Below, in pieces: positions 33,290-43,422 of a stretch of 64,000 bases of DNA (its first letter is position 1; the number at the start of each line of letters is the position of its first letter). The stretch is from contig NC_065421.1 of assembly GCF_024362695.1 (NCBI RefSeq), positions 14,818,598-14,882,597 on the forward strand, written 5' to 3'. This DNA is from Pectinophora gossypiella. Taxonomy: Eukaryota; Arthropoda; Insecta; Lepidoptera; Gelechiidae. The notes below the pieces were generated by a model. The model was not told the origin of the DNA, ran no database searches, and was given only the letters and a program-made list of their open reading frames with translations. Made by a program: the position numbers and the translations under genes.

Positions 33290-35865
33290 CGGACATTCGC
33301 TCAATCGATGGAGGAATAAACCGCCTCCATGTGGAATATCTATATGAGAATGTATTGTGTGTGATATGATTGCGACAATCGTCGACCGATGAGCGTCCGT
33401 CCCCCCATAGTGGTCGCGAAACTTTATAATTGAAACGTACGCGCCGCCTTTTTTAACAAGACTCCCTACTTTGTGGCGTGATCTAGTTTATACGCCTCTT
33501 TTAGTTTCAATCTTCTGCTATGTGCTGTGTTTTATTGTAAACAAAGGATTTTTTTAATTCAAACATGGACTGGGATAAAAAAGAAGTTGTGGAGTCCTGG
33601 ATATGGTGTTACTTAAGTCAATGATGTAGGTAGTGAGGGATTAAGAACATTGTTTATGCATGTTTTTTTACTACTATTGATAACCCAGTGAAAATTCAAG
33701 GACATCGTAGACCAGAAAGATGCAGTGTCCTGGTTTAAAAATATCCTAGAGCGTTTTAGATTGAGCAATCTCAGTTTCAAGCAGCCGTGGACAACGAGCC
33801 GTAATGATCCAGCAGAAGACGGCATCGAAAGAAGATGAAGAAAATTTCTTATATCGCAAAAATAATATTGCTTATATACAGTATTATGCTAATTCACAAT
33901 GACGTCACAACAGATACTTACTTGTAACTTGTAAGTTACCCTTTTACCATGACATTGTACGTCAGACATTTCCAGTAAAAACACATTATGTCGAGATATA
34001 TCCCGGATTTATTGTACAAAGATTATATAACAGGGACCTCTATTAGACTAACGTATTGAGAAAGTATGGCGCGGGATATCGTAAAAGAGTCTCCTTCAGG
34101 TGTGCCTCATAAATATGAGGGGCCGCAAAGCGTTTAGCATTAAATCTGAGACGGCATGTGTTCGTTATAGGTTGCGGCCCGCGGCTGGGAGAGTAATGCG
34201 CGGCGCGTGGGCAGCGCGCAAACGATGTGGTAGTGGCTGTCGTATGGGCTGCTCGGATATTGGCTTGTTTATCAACAGTTCTTTGAGGATCAGGAGAGTC
34301 AGACTTAACATATCGTTTTGAACGAGATCTTTTTTTAATATTCATTTATATGTATACTAACCTACCTACACATTTGAAAAAAAAAAACTCAATAGCAGTT
34401 GCTATTGAGTGTATGGAACACTAACTTAGTTCCGAGTTATTTTTAGCGTCTTCATGCCATGATCTGTTTTTAGCCAAATATACAAATAAAACTTCATTGC
34501 GAAAATTCGCAAACGAGTTCAGAACACGAAACGCTCCGTTCCCAACGGGCGAGCAAACAAAATTAACCTCGAGTACTAGGAGCACATAAAATAATAGGTT
34601 CAGACAATCGACGGAGATTACACCTCGTTTGCGGGCGTCATTATTACCCGCACAAATCACGGAGACAGCCTTCCACAAATCATTCCTCTACAATATGGGG
34701 CAAATTCACGGGGCTGTGATGCAGCATATTTGCCAGCCTTTTGTTGGTCGGACAAAAGTGTTGGCCCAACGCTCGCTAGTGCTGAACTCTTGGTAATTTA
34801 GGGGATCAAACAATGTGTGCTCCAAACTTGTAACTATTCGGAAGTCAGCTGTTGGCGGTAATTACTGCTGATTATCCTTTGAAACGAAAGTTGTTGTAAC
34901 ATACTAGTAAAACTAATAGGATTATAACATGTTACAGATTTTTACAAAGTATTTGTTAGTGAGTTTATCGCCGCGCGCTGTCGGGCGGCGTGTCGCGGCA
35001 AGTTATAGCAGATTACACCGTTTATGCTTTGAAATAGGATGCGATTTTATGTCAGAAAGCGTCGAGTTTCGTTTTAAGTCCTATTTATTTTAGAAAAGAT
35101 CAGACTTGGTTTGAATAAACAGATCACTTTTAAGTCCGTGAAGACTCAATTTGTCGTCTGACTGTAGACGCTAGATCTAGATAAACTCGCCAACACAAAC
35201 ATTGAGAAGTTAAACAGTTTACATTTTAACAAAGTGTACAAAAAGCAGAGTTATATGAAGAAACAACATAAAACTAAGTACTCTTTAAAATCCTCGTGGT
35301 GCTATAAAATATACCGAACACAATACGCTTTCAACAAACAAAGCTTCTCAAAGGATGTGAAGGCAAGACGAATAAATGGATTACCTGAATCCACAACTCG
35401 ATTTACAGGCGCGTCCCGACCACCGCAGAGTAATAAACCGCCATAATATTTGTCGGCACACTGTTCACAAGTTTGGCAAACTATACCGGAACTAAATACT
35501 CTATAGATTTAGAGAATCCCCGTCCCCGTGATCCGAATTTAAGGCTATTATCGACCGGGCCGGGGACGGTCGTGAGCGGCGAGCAGTCACTTCCCGGTTA
35601 CACGGTCGTTACCGGTCACGCTCCACCGGTAACAGCTTTAGAGCACTGGGATTTCCTTGGCTAGGTGTTCTTTTTAATCTTTACGATGTGATAAAATTGA
35701 CAGCTTTGGAAAGGACTATGCATTTTCAGCCGATATTTTGTTTCTGTAGAGATATAAAAAAGGTAAGTCGACAATATATCATGTTTTCCAGTAATTTTAT
35801 TACGCTAAATAAGAAGTCAAATTATATTATATCCAATAAAATATACACTTCGTGATATTGTCCTT
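33290..35865. other. Intronic DNA with one palindrome
   Basis: A 24 bp palindrome is at 34387-34410. A GC-rich block at 35515-35660 includes a short frame with no known domain. Nothing else is recognised. Confidence 0.45.
34387..34410. repeat. GT-centred palindrome
   Basis: Arms ACTCAATAGCA and TGCTATTGAGT (11 bp, perfect) flank a GT centre. It lies next to a poly-A run. Confidence 0.85.
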
Positions 35866-35867
35866 TC

Positions 35868-36040
35868 TTGGGTAGGGCATTACAAGCTGAATCACCTGAC
35901 TGTCCTAAAAAGTTGATTCCGTGTTTCGGAAGGTACCTTAAGCATTTGGTCTCAGGTTACTAGCGGAAAAGCCTGCTTCAACCCGCTCTGGTCACTTGAA
36001 GAAGTGTGCCCAGCAGAGGGAGGGGGTATATAGGTATATT
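35868..36040 (+). mobile_element. Decayed SINE copy
   Basis: AATCACCTGACTGTCCTAAA, GATTCCGTGTTTCGGAAGG, TTTGGTCTCAGGTTACTAGC and GTGCCCAGCAGAGGG follow the order of the SINE at 18926-19254 with many substitutions. No head is left. Confidence 0.7.
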
Positions 36041-36242
36041 GTATCAGTGAAGTTTTATCTGTAGTAGTGCAGGTAGAATCATTTCATGTCAAAGCCTCGT
36101 GTTAGCAGGTGACCTGTTATGTCAGATGTTCGCGATAATGTGATGAAATTCGTGTGGACACGGGAACTTTCACAACATAAAACACTTTGTAAATTAACAT
36201 TTGCACTACACTGTGACACCGCCATTGTTGTTGGGGGTTATT

Positions 36243-36607
36243 ACAGCTAAAGTCGTACTTCTGCTTTTCTCTAGTATAAGTTGTGAGGTCAATGACAGAC
36301 CTGATCAGCCCTGGTGTCAGGGTTACTAATGAGCCGCCATAGGCCCCTGACGTGGCTCATGTAACGACTAGTACCGGGAACCGACTGCATAAAGTGATCT
36401 CTGAAGCGCGGATCATGTTATTTTTGAAGAATCGGATCACTAAACTAGGGATATTTTTTTTTTGTGATATATCCCCACCAGGATTCCAAACCGGGATCTC
36501 CGGATGTGAGCCCAACGTCCAACCATTTTTCACGAAGGTGTTTTTTTTATAGTAAGTATTTCTATTATTCACAGCTATTATTATTTATTAACAGCCTCCG
36601 TGGTCTA
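36243..36607 (+). repeat. 365 bp flanking segment, left copy (uninterrupted insertion site)
   Basis: This segment appears identical to 43423-43787, the DNA right of the 3' LTR. It begins ACAGCTAAAGTCG and ends in the SINE A box at TGGTCTA. Here it is preceded by ordinary genomic DNA (GGGGTTATT), so the left copy looks like the site before insertion. It includes a decayed third-family SINE head at 36440-36530. Confidence 0.85.
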
Positions 36608-36638
36608 TATGTATGTCTATATGTATCTATATGGTGGT
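36608..36638. other. Junction filler between flank copy and BEL fragment
   Basis: These 31 bp match neither side. With the last 5 bases of the flank they form GTCTATATGTAT twice in tandem followed by CTATATGG, a pattern of repeated short-template copying typical of error-prone end joining. Confidence 0.6.
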
Positions 36639-37178
36639 ATTCGTAGTGTAAAAACGACTCTGAAAGTAGTACTGAAAGAACGCGCACCGAGGGAAGAGAC
36701 CCTGCAAACCCTATTAGCTGAAGTGGAGAATATGGTTAACAGCAGACCATTAAGTCACGTATCGGTAGAACCTGGAAGTAAGGAGTCATTAACTCCCAAT
36801 CATTTTCTTATTGGGTCCTCTTCTAACTTACCACAGATTGGCTACTTTGATGACTCAGATTTATACTTAAGGAAGCAGTGGCGTATATCTCAGCGCTTAG
36901 CGGATATGTACTGGAAGAGATGGGTCATAGAAGTCCTACCGGAATTAGTATCTAGAAAAAAATGGCTTACAGAACAGAGACCATTGCAAGTGGGTGACAT
37001 CGTCTTCATAGCAGACCCAGATGGACCTCGCAATCTATGGCCACGAGGAGTGATACAGGAAGTTTTCCCTGGGAAGGACGGGCGAGTGAGGTCGGTTGCC
37101 ATTAGGACGAGGACTGGAGTATATATTCGGTCCGCTACTCGCGTCGCACGTATCCCAGTTGGCAATGAGTGCTGCTAA
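36639..37178 (+). pseudogene. Truncated copy of BEL pol 3' end (integrase end and C-terminal domain)
   Basis: The DNA appears identical to 42588-43127. It encodes the last 179 residues of the BEL polyprotein (from residue 1698): the end of the integrase core (NSRPLSHVS) and the C-terminal DUF5641-like part (WKRWVIEVLPEL, LQVGDIVFI, WPRGVIQEV). It lacks the integrase glutamate, which sits at residue 1695 in the full frame. It has no Gag, protease or RT. A short frame running in from the filler is an accident of the junction. Confidence 0.9.
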
Positions 37179-37198
37179 AGCTGCACTGGGGTGGGGCA

Positions 37199-37473
37199 TG
37201 TTAGCGACGCGTTTCAATTTTGTATGTTTTTAATCATTTTGTAGGTAGTTAGTTATAGTTATAAACTATTTGTGAAGGAGTGTGCGGGGAGTGAAGCAGC
37301 GCGGGCGCGGGACATAAAACGTCATCAGTCGAGCACCGACACTGGCACGATTCGCGATCGCCGCACGCTCCTACATATTTTTTTTGTACGCTCTGCCTAC
37401 CCTGTTTGGCCAATACAGTCTTAAAAGCGATTTTCGGGTTTCATTAGCAAGTCCTCGGCACTCAAATTCTACA
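37199..37473 (+). repeat. BEL LTR (left)
   Basis: This 275 bp LTR begins TGTTAGCGACGCGTTTCAAT and ends CTCAAATTCTACA. It is identical, as far as I can read, to 43148-43422 (constant offset of 5,949). It should carry promoter and polyadenylation signals for the element, but I cannot place a TATA box firmly. Confidence 0.9.
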
Positions 37474-37474
37474 A

Positions 37475-37492
37475 GTGGTCCTTCTAGCCGAA
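37475..37492 (+). other. Probable primer-binding site
   Basis: GTGGTCCTTCTAGCCGAA follows the LTR by one base. TGGTCCTTC.AGCCG-like primer-binding sites are usual in BEL elements. The matching tRNA was not checked. Confidence 0.6.
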
Positions 37493-37496
37493 TCTT

Positions 37497-40400
37497 ATGT
37501 ACCGAACACCACAGCGGACGCCGACAGTGACTTGCACAATGGTAAATACACGTAGCACCGTCAAGAAAAATCAGGAACAAAAGCTACCAGAGGAACAACC
37601 TGAAGATAAGGAAGCTGAAAATGCAAAGAAAGAAACCCCAATTCCTGGAACATCTGAAATAGTTAAACTTATAAATTTAGATGTGGGTAGTGAAATAAAA
37701 TCGGAACGCGTCCGAAAAATTTCTGTTTCACGACAGTCAAAGAAATCTTCAGCATCTTCTTTGGAAGCTAAAAGGAAGAGGTTACAATTGGAAGCGTCAG
37801 AGGCGAAAGCTCGACTACAAATGGAGCTTATTGATAAGCGATTGGAAGCTGACCTGGCTGACCTTCAGGAAGAATACAGTCCATCATCGTCAAAGTCTAG
37901 TCTGTCTACAAGAAGGAGTGATGTTGAGAAGTGGCTAGACCACAGCCAAGCTGAACTGGGAGCACAAGTTAACCCTGAACGTCAACAAGACAAAGGAGTT
38001 CTGTGCCCGCCGGCGCAAGAGTCCGTCGGCACTTCCGGCCCGGTTCAACAGCTGACTGAGGCACTTAAGGAACTTACCACTTCATTCGTCACTAATAGTC
38101 AGAACCAGAACTTAATCAGCCGCATCAGCACTCCTCGAGAGCTCCCAGTATTTTCGGGAGACCCAACCGAATGGCTGCACTTCAAACAGGCTTATATTGA
38201 GTCTACACAAGTGTGTAGTTTCAGTGACCAGGAAAATCTATGGCGATTAAGAAAGTGCCTCCGTGGTCCTGCTAAGGATGCCGTCACAGCTCTTCTCATA
38301 AGTGCTACATCACCAAATATAGTGATATCCACTTTAGAGCTACAGTTTGGAAACCCTGACGTCATCATTAATCGCATTATGTGGGAAATAAAGAAGTTAA
38401 ACCCTTTATCGCACGACTACCATAAGGATCTCGTTCCCTTCTCGATTAAAGTGCAAAACTACGTGGCAGCTATACGCGCCCTACAACGTGAAGAATACCT
38501 ACAGGGCGTGAGCGTAGTTACAACAGTACTATCTAAACTACCTACGGTTCTGCTATCGAAATGGACGGACTACAGTTATCATCTCATCAAACAAGGCGTG
38601 AAGTACAGACTGGATATACTAGCGGAATTTCTTCATGAAGAAGCGGTTAAAATATCTACGTGTAGTGCTACATTATTGAACTCTCGTACGGACAGCTACA
38701 AACGTAAACATTACGAAAGCGTGAACGTGACCGAATCGCAAACTGTATTAATACAAAGTGAACCAAATGACAATAATAAGTGCCGTTTTTGCCGCGGATC
38801 TAAACACAAACTGACTGATTGTCATAAATTCAAAAAATCATTACGTAAAGTTCGCTGGCAGCATGTTAAACGTTTCGGTATTTGTTATAAGTGTTTGTTA
38901 TCGCACCACGATAGAACGACCTGTCCCGCTGCGGCGTGTGACGTCGACGGCTGTGGACAATCTCATCACCGTTTGCTTCATTACGTGCCGTATCCGCGAC
39001 AGGACAATACCTCGTCAGTACAAGTGTCAGAGACTCAAACCCAGACGGAAACTGTGACCCATGTTAACATAAACAGTAGTGCAGTTTTACTAAAAGTTGT
39101 GCCGATAAACATTCACGGACCTAACGGTATAATAAAAACAACAGCTTTATTAGACGACGGTTCTACAATATCGCTCGTTAGCAACCGGCTCGCCGAGCAG
39201 GCGGGGGTGCGCGGGCGCAAGGAATGCTTACGTGTGCGCGGTGCATGGGACAGTACTGAGCTTGTGTGTGAATCACAGCTGATTGACTTGACGTTATCTA
39301 ATACAGATGGAACGCAGTTTACCGTTAGCGCGCGAAGCGTGGATGAACTTAGTTTGCCGATGCAAAACTTATCTCTTGTGAATTACGAAAAATACAAACA
39401 TTTGGATAAAATTAAAGATAACTTGTGTAACAAACAGTTAAAACCTGAAATATTATTAGGACAGGATAATTATCATCTTCTCTTACCTCTGGAAACTGTG
39501 ATAGGCAGTCCTAATGAGCCCTGTGCTACTCGTACGCCTCTGGGATGGTGCTTGCATGGTAGGATACCTATGATGTCATACACTCACTCACCTAGTCATT
39601 CTGCGTTATTTATCACTAATGACGTCACCAATATGGACAGCGAGCGTCAACTGCAAGATATTCACGAGGAAGTGAGTCAATCTTTCTCCATCGATTCTAT
39701 GGGAGTGTCTGCTAAACCGCGGGAAAATGTGGAAGACCTGCGCGCATGGGAACACCTGGAAAAAACTTCTGTGCTCGTGGACAACCGCTGGTACGTCGGC
39801 TTACCTTGGAAAGATGAGAACTGTGTGATGCCTGACTCTTATCCTAATGCTGTTTCACGACTGAAAGGAGTTGAACTGAAGATGAAGAAAAGTGAAGAAT
39901 ATGCGCGGAGATATGAAGATCGTGTACGTCATTTGTTTGACAACAATTATGCTAAAGAATTGTCTAACCTAGAAGTCACACCAAGGACATGGTATTTACC
40001 ACATTTCGGGGTCGATAACCCTAATAAAAAGAAACTACGGTTAGTGTTTGATGCAGCAGCGAAGACAAAAGGATTGTCCTTGAATGATTACCTATTAAAG
40101 GGGCCTGATCTACTTATGTCACTATTTGGTATAATGTTACGGTTTCGGCAATATAAAGTAGCTGTTACTGGAGACATAAAGGACATGTTTTTAAGAATAA
40201 AAATTCGTCAAGAAGACCAGGATGCCTTCAGATTTCTGTTTACAAGTGACTCGGAATCTGAAAATATTAAAACATATGTGATGACATCACTAATATTCGG
40301 AGCTAATTGTTCGCCGTTCATAGCTCAATTCATAAAAAACAAAAACGCAGAACGTTTTATTTCTTCAATGCCCGCCGCCGTGAGAGCTATACTCACACAA

Positions 40401-43127
40401 CATTATATGGACGATTATATCGACAGCGTGCCGGACGAGGAAACTGCTATGAAGTTAGTAAACGAAGTATCTTACATTCATAAACAAGGCGGTTTTGAGA
40501 TAACAAATTGGACAAGTAATAGCAAAACCATTCTCAACAATTTGCCAAAAGAGACTCTCGGCGAGACCGCAGTAAGATTCAAAATTGGTCAGCAACTACA
40601 GGGCGAGCGAACACTTGGTTTGATCTGGCATCCCGATGATGACACATTAAGATTTGATGTATCATTTAAACGAATACCTAACGAAGTCATTAATGGAGAA
40701 AAACGGCCAACAAAGAGAGAAATGTTACGTGTTCTTATGTCTATTTTCGACGTTTATGGAATTTTATCACCATTTACTATAATCGGGAAAATTATCCTAC
40801 AAGAAACTTGGAAAATACACATTGGATGGGATGAACCGATTCCAGATACTGTCTGCGAAAAGTGGAGTAAATGGCTGACGTTGTTAAAAGAAATGCGTAA
40901 CGTGAAGATACCTAGATGCTACGCAGCTACGGCCGTAGCAGGAACGAGCGAGAGGAAGAGGGAACCTTATCAGCCGTTATCGCAGTGCGAGTGCGACGGG
41001 GCGCGCGCGCCGACGACGCCGCCCGCACCCTCCCCGCTATTGTCATCACGCTCACGATCCCCGCTAACACAGCAAACTGCGACTACGTCTACGTGCTACG
41101 ACTATACACACCTACAGCTACATATATTTTGCGATGCTTCGACCAAAGGAATGTGCGCTGTGGCTTATTGGCGCTGGATAGATAATGACAGTGTGTGCGT
41201 AGCATTCATAGCTAGTAGAAGCCGCGTCGCACCGAATAAACCTGTTTCCGTTCCGCGATTGGAATTACAGTCGGCTGTCTTAGCCGCAAGATTAAGTGAA
41301 TCAATTTTAAAAGAACATAATATGGCTTGCGAACGCAAAGTATTTTGGTGTGATTCCACCACAGTTTTACACTGGATAAGAAACGATGCTAAAAATTATA
41401 AACAGTACGTAGCAAATCGACTCGGCGAAATCGACGAATTTACGAATAAAGAGGAGTGGCGTTATATACCTACAAGTGTGAACGTGGCCGACATAGCTAC
41501 GCGTGAAAATTATAACTGTTTTTTATTTGAAACGGAGTGGATACATGGACCGTCCTTTCTACGTCACGACGAAACAGGTTGGCCTGAAGATATTTTACAA
41601 CCTAAAATAAATGAAAAAGATTTGGAGTATGTAACAGTTTTACAAAACAACAAACAATACTTACCTGTACCGGAGCCTACGAGGTTTTCTTCATGGTTAC
41701 GCTTGCTGAGAAGTACACATATGGTTTTAAAGTTTGTTAATAAATGTAAGAAGCTCCCTTTCGACGACAATGACCTGAAAAATGCAGAAAAAATGTTGTT
41801 AAGATATTCTCAGGACGAGTCGTTTGAAGAAGAAATAATTAAACTTAAAAAGGGTGAATATTTGCCTAAAAATAGTAGACTACTTACCTTATCGCCGTAC
41901 CTCGACGAGCACGGGCTTCTCCGCGTTGGTGGCCGCATTGATGCTGCTGCTGAAGTGTTGCCTGAAACAAAGAGACCTATAATACTGGATGGGAGAAATT
42001 ATGTGACTAGATTAATCGTCAGATTTTACCATACCAATGCTGCTCATGGAAACCAGGAGATGGTGGTGAATCAGCTGAAACAAAAATATTATATTATTCG
42101 AGTCAGACCAACAGTTAAGAATATAACTTCTAAATGCATGCTATGTAGAATAAAAAAGTGCAAACCAGAAGTACCAAGAATCGGTGACTTACCTGACGCA
42201 AGATTAGCACATCATCAACGGCCTTTTACGTTCTGCGGCGTTGATCTATTTGGCCCCATGGAAGTGACAGTCGGAAGGCGAAGAGAAAAACGCTACGGTG
42301 TCTTGTTTACATGTCTTACGATAAGAGCTATCCATGTGGAACTTGTTTCTTCACTCACTTCTGATTCCTTTATCATGTCTTTGAGACGTATGGCAGCCAG
42401 GAGAGGTTGGCCGTTACATTTATATTCAGATAACGGCACAAACCTAAGAGGAGCTGACGTAGAGCTGAAAAGGTCAGTTCAAGAACTGGATGTGGAGTTA
42501 CTGAAGAATCATGCAATGAACCACGGCACCAAGTGGACCTTCATACCACCTGCAAGCCCACACTGGGGTGGGGCGTGGGAACGCCTAATTCGTAGTGTAA
42601 AAACGACTCTGAAAGTAGTACTGAAAGAACGCGCACCGAGGGAAGAGACCCTGCAAACCCTATTAGCTGAAGTGGAGAATATGGTTAACAGCAGACCATT
42701 AAGTCACGTATCGGTAGAACCTGGAAGTAAGGAGTCATTAACTCCCAATCATTTTCTTATTGGGTCCTCTTCTAACTTACCACAGATTGGCTACTTTGAT
42801 GACTCAGATTTATACTTAAGGAAGCAGTGGCGTATATCTCAGCGCTTAGCGGATATGTACTGGAAGAGATGGGTCATAGAAGTCCTACCGGAATTAGTAT
42901 CTAGAAAAAAATGGCTTACAGAACAGAGACCATTGCAAGTGGGTGACATCGTCTTCATAGCAGACCCAGATGGACCTCGCAATCTATGGCCACGAGGAGT
43001 GATACAGGAAGTTTTCCCTGGGAAGGACGGGCGAGTGAGGTCGGTTGCCATTAGGACGAGGACTGGAGTATATATTCGGTCCGCTACTCGCGTCGCACGT
43101 ATCCCAGTTGGCAATGAGTGCTGCTAA
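37497..43127 (+). CDS. BEL/Pao Gag-Pol polyprotein
   Basis: This 1,876-residue frame has no stops or shifts. A Gag region with acidic/basic helices (1-200) is followed by a DUF1759-like Gag block from LPVFSGDPTEW (216), CCHC-type zinc knuckles (C429 and C463 regions), and an aspartic protease with LLDDGST (D553). The reverse transcriptase has VTGDIKDMF (D893) and YMDD (970-973). Then come the A17/BEL connector (FDVYGILSPFTIIGK), RNase H with FCDAST (D1213), and an integrase with an HC-type zinc region and D1583, D1645, E1695, followed by a DUF5641-like end. All catalytic residues are present. A GC-rich insert of about 45 residues (roughly 1143-1200) lies before RNase H. The start could also be the ATG at 37539 (MVNTRST). 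The protein makes the virus-like particle and carries out reverse transcription and integration. Confidence 0.95.
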   Translation: MYRTPQRTPTVTCTMVNTRSTVKKNQEQKLPEEQPEDKEAENAKKETPIPGTSEIVKLINLDVGSEIKSERVRKISVSRQSKKSSASSLEAKRKRLQLEASEAKARLQMELIDKRLEADLADLQEEYSPSSSKSSLSTRRSDVEKWLDHSQAELGAQVNPERQQDKGVLCPPAQESVGTSGPVQQLTEALKELTTSFVTNSQNQNLISRISTPRELPVFSGDPTEWLHFKQAYIESTQVCSFSDQENLWRLRKCLRGPAKDAVTALLISATSPNIVISTLELQFGNPDVIINRIMWEIKKLNPLSHDYHKDLVPFSIKVQNYVAAIRALQREEYLQGVSVVTTVLSKLPTVLLSKWTDYSYHLIKQGVKYRLDILAEFLHEEAVKISTCSATLLNSRTDSYKRKHYESVNVTESQTVLIQSEPNDNNKCRFCRGSKHKLTDCHKFKKSLRKVRWQHVKRFGICYKCLLSHHDRTTCPAAACDVDGCGQSHHRLLHYVPYPRQDNTSSVQVSETQTQTETVTHVNINSSAVLLKVVPINIHGPNGIIKTTALLDDGSTISLVSNRLAEQAGVRGRKECLRVRGAWDSTELVCESQLIDLTLSNTDGTQFTVSARSVDELSLPMQNLSLVNYEKYKHLDKIKDNLCNKQLKPEILLGQDNYHLLLPLETVIGSPNEPCATRTPLGWCLHGRIPMMSYTHSPSHSALFITNDVTNMDSERQLQDIHEEVSQSFSIDSMGVSAKPRENVEDLRAWEHLEKTSVLVDNRWYVGLPWKDENCVMPDSYPNAVSRLKGVELKMKKSEEYARRYEDRVRHLFDNNYAKELSNLEVTPRTWYLPHFGVDNPNKKKLRLVFDAAAKTKGLSLNDYLLKGPDLLMSLFGIMLRFRQYKVAVTGDIKDMFLRIKIRQEDQDAFRFLFTSDSESENIKTYVMTSLIFGANCSPFIAQFIKNKNAERFISSMPAAVRAILTQHYMDDYIDSVPDEETAMKLVNEVSYIHKQGGFEITNWTSNSKTILNNLPKETLGETAVRFKIGQQLQGERTLGLIWHPDDDTLRFDVSFKRIPNEVINGEKRPTKREMLRVLMSIFDVYGILSPFTIIGKIILQETWKIHIGWDEPIPDTVCEKWSKWLTLLKEMRNVKIPRCYAATAVAGTSERKREPYQPLSQCECDGARAPTTPPAPSPLLSSRSRSPLTQQTATTSTCYDYTHLQLHIFCDASTKGMCAVAYWRWIDNDSVCVAFIASRSRVAPNKPVSVPRLELQSAVLAARLSESILKEHNMACERKVFWCDSTTVLHWIRNDAKNYKQYVANRLGEIDEFTNKEEWRYIPTSVNVADIATRENYNCFLFETEWIHGPSFLRHDETGWPEDILQPKINEKDLEYVTVLQNNKQYLPVPEPTRFSSWLRLLRSTHMVLKFVNKCKKLPFDDNDLKNAEKMLLRYSQDESFEEEIIKLKKGEYLPKNSRLLTLSPYLDEHGLLRVGGRIDAAAEVLPETKRPIILDGRNYVTRLIVRFYHTNAAHGNQEMVVNQLKQKYYIIRVRPTVKNITSKCMLCRIKKCKPEVPRIGDLPDARLAHHQRPFTFCGVDLFGPMEVTVGRRREKRYGVLFTCLTIRAIHVELVSSLTSDSFIMSLRRMAARRGWPLHLYSDNGTNLRGADVELKRSVQELDVELLKNHAMNHGTKWTFIPPASPHWGGAWERLIRSVKTTLKVVLKERAPREETLQTLLAEVENMVNSRPLSHVSVEPGSKESLTPNHFLIGSSSNLPQIGYFDDSDLYLRKQWRISQRLADMYWKRWVIEVLPELVSRKKWLTEQRPLQVGDIVFIADPDGPRNLWPRGVIQEVFPGKDGRVRSVAIRTRTGVYIRSATRVARIPVGNECC

Positions 43128-43147
43128 AGCTGCACTGGGGTGGGGCA
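43128..43147 (+). other. Polypurine tract region
   Basis: Between the gag-pol stop and the 3' LTR lies AGCTGCACTGGGGTGGGGCA, whose G-rich end is the expected plus-strand primer. The same sequence precedes the left LTR at 37179-37198. Confidence 0.6.
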
Positions 43148-43422
43148 TGTTAGCGACGCGTTTCAATTTTGTATGTTTTTAATCATTTTGTAGGTAGTTA
43201 GTTATAGTTATAAACTATTTGTGAAGGAGTGTGCGGGGAGTGAAGCAGCGCGGGCGCGGGACATAAAACGTCATCAGTCGAGCACCGACACTGGCACGAT
43301 TCGCGATCGCCGCACGCTCCTACATATTTTTTTTGTACGCTCTGCCTACCCTGTTTGGCCAATACAGTCTTAAAAGCGATTTTCGGGTTTCATTAGCAAG
43401 TCCTCGGCACTCAAATTCTACA
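43148..43422 (+). repeat. BEL LTR (right)
   Basis: This is the second 275 bp LTR, TGTTAGCGAC to TTCTACA, matching 37199-37473. It is followed directly by ACAGCTAAAG, the sequence that begins the left flank copy at 36243. Confidence 0.9.

Larger units (their letters stand above)
37199..43422 (+). mobile_element. BEL/Pao LTR retrotransposon, apparently complete
   Basis: This is a 6,224 bp element: LTR 37199-37473, primer-binding region, a single gag-pol frame 37497-43127, polypurine tract, LTR 43148-43422. The LTRs begin TGTTAGCGAC and end TTCTACA. Domain order protease, RT, RNase H, integrase assigns it to BEL/Pao. There is no env frame. The LTRs look identical, so insertion was recent. It lies antisense to neurexin. 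The left LTR is preceded by a partial copy of the pol 3' end instead of a target duplication, so the left boundary is rearranged; the 3' side is followed by ACAGC. Confidence 0.92.

Noticed and set aside
35473..35664. Frame over the GC-rich block near 35.6 kb
   Set aside because: It begins at TTG, has no homology that I recognise and has no flanking splice sites.
36600..36638. Start of a separate protein at the BEL junction
   Set aside because: The codons come from the filler sequence and run into pol by chance. There is no promoter or family match.
42839..43166. Minus-strand frames within the BEL pol end and LTR (repeated at 36890-37217)
   Set aside because: They are antisense shadows of the gag-pol frame, duplicated only because the DNA is duplicated.
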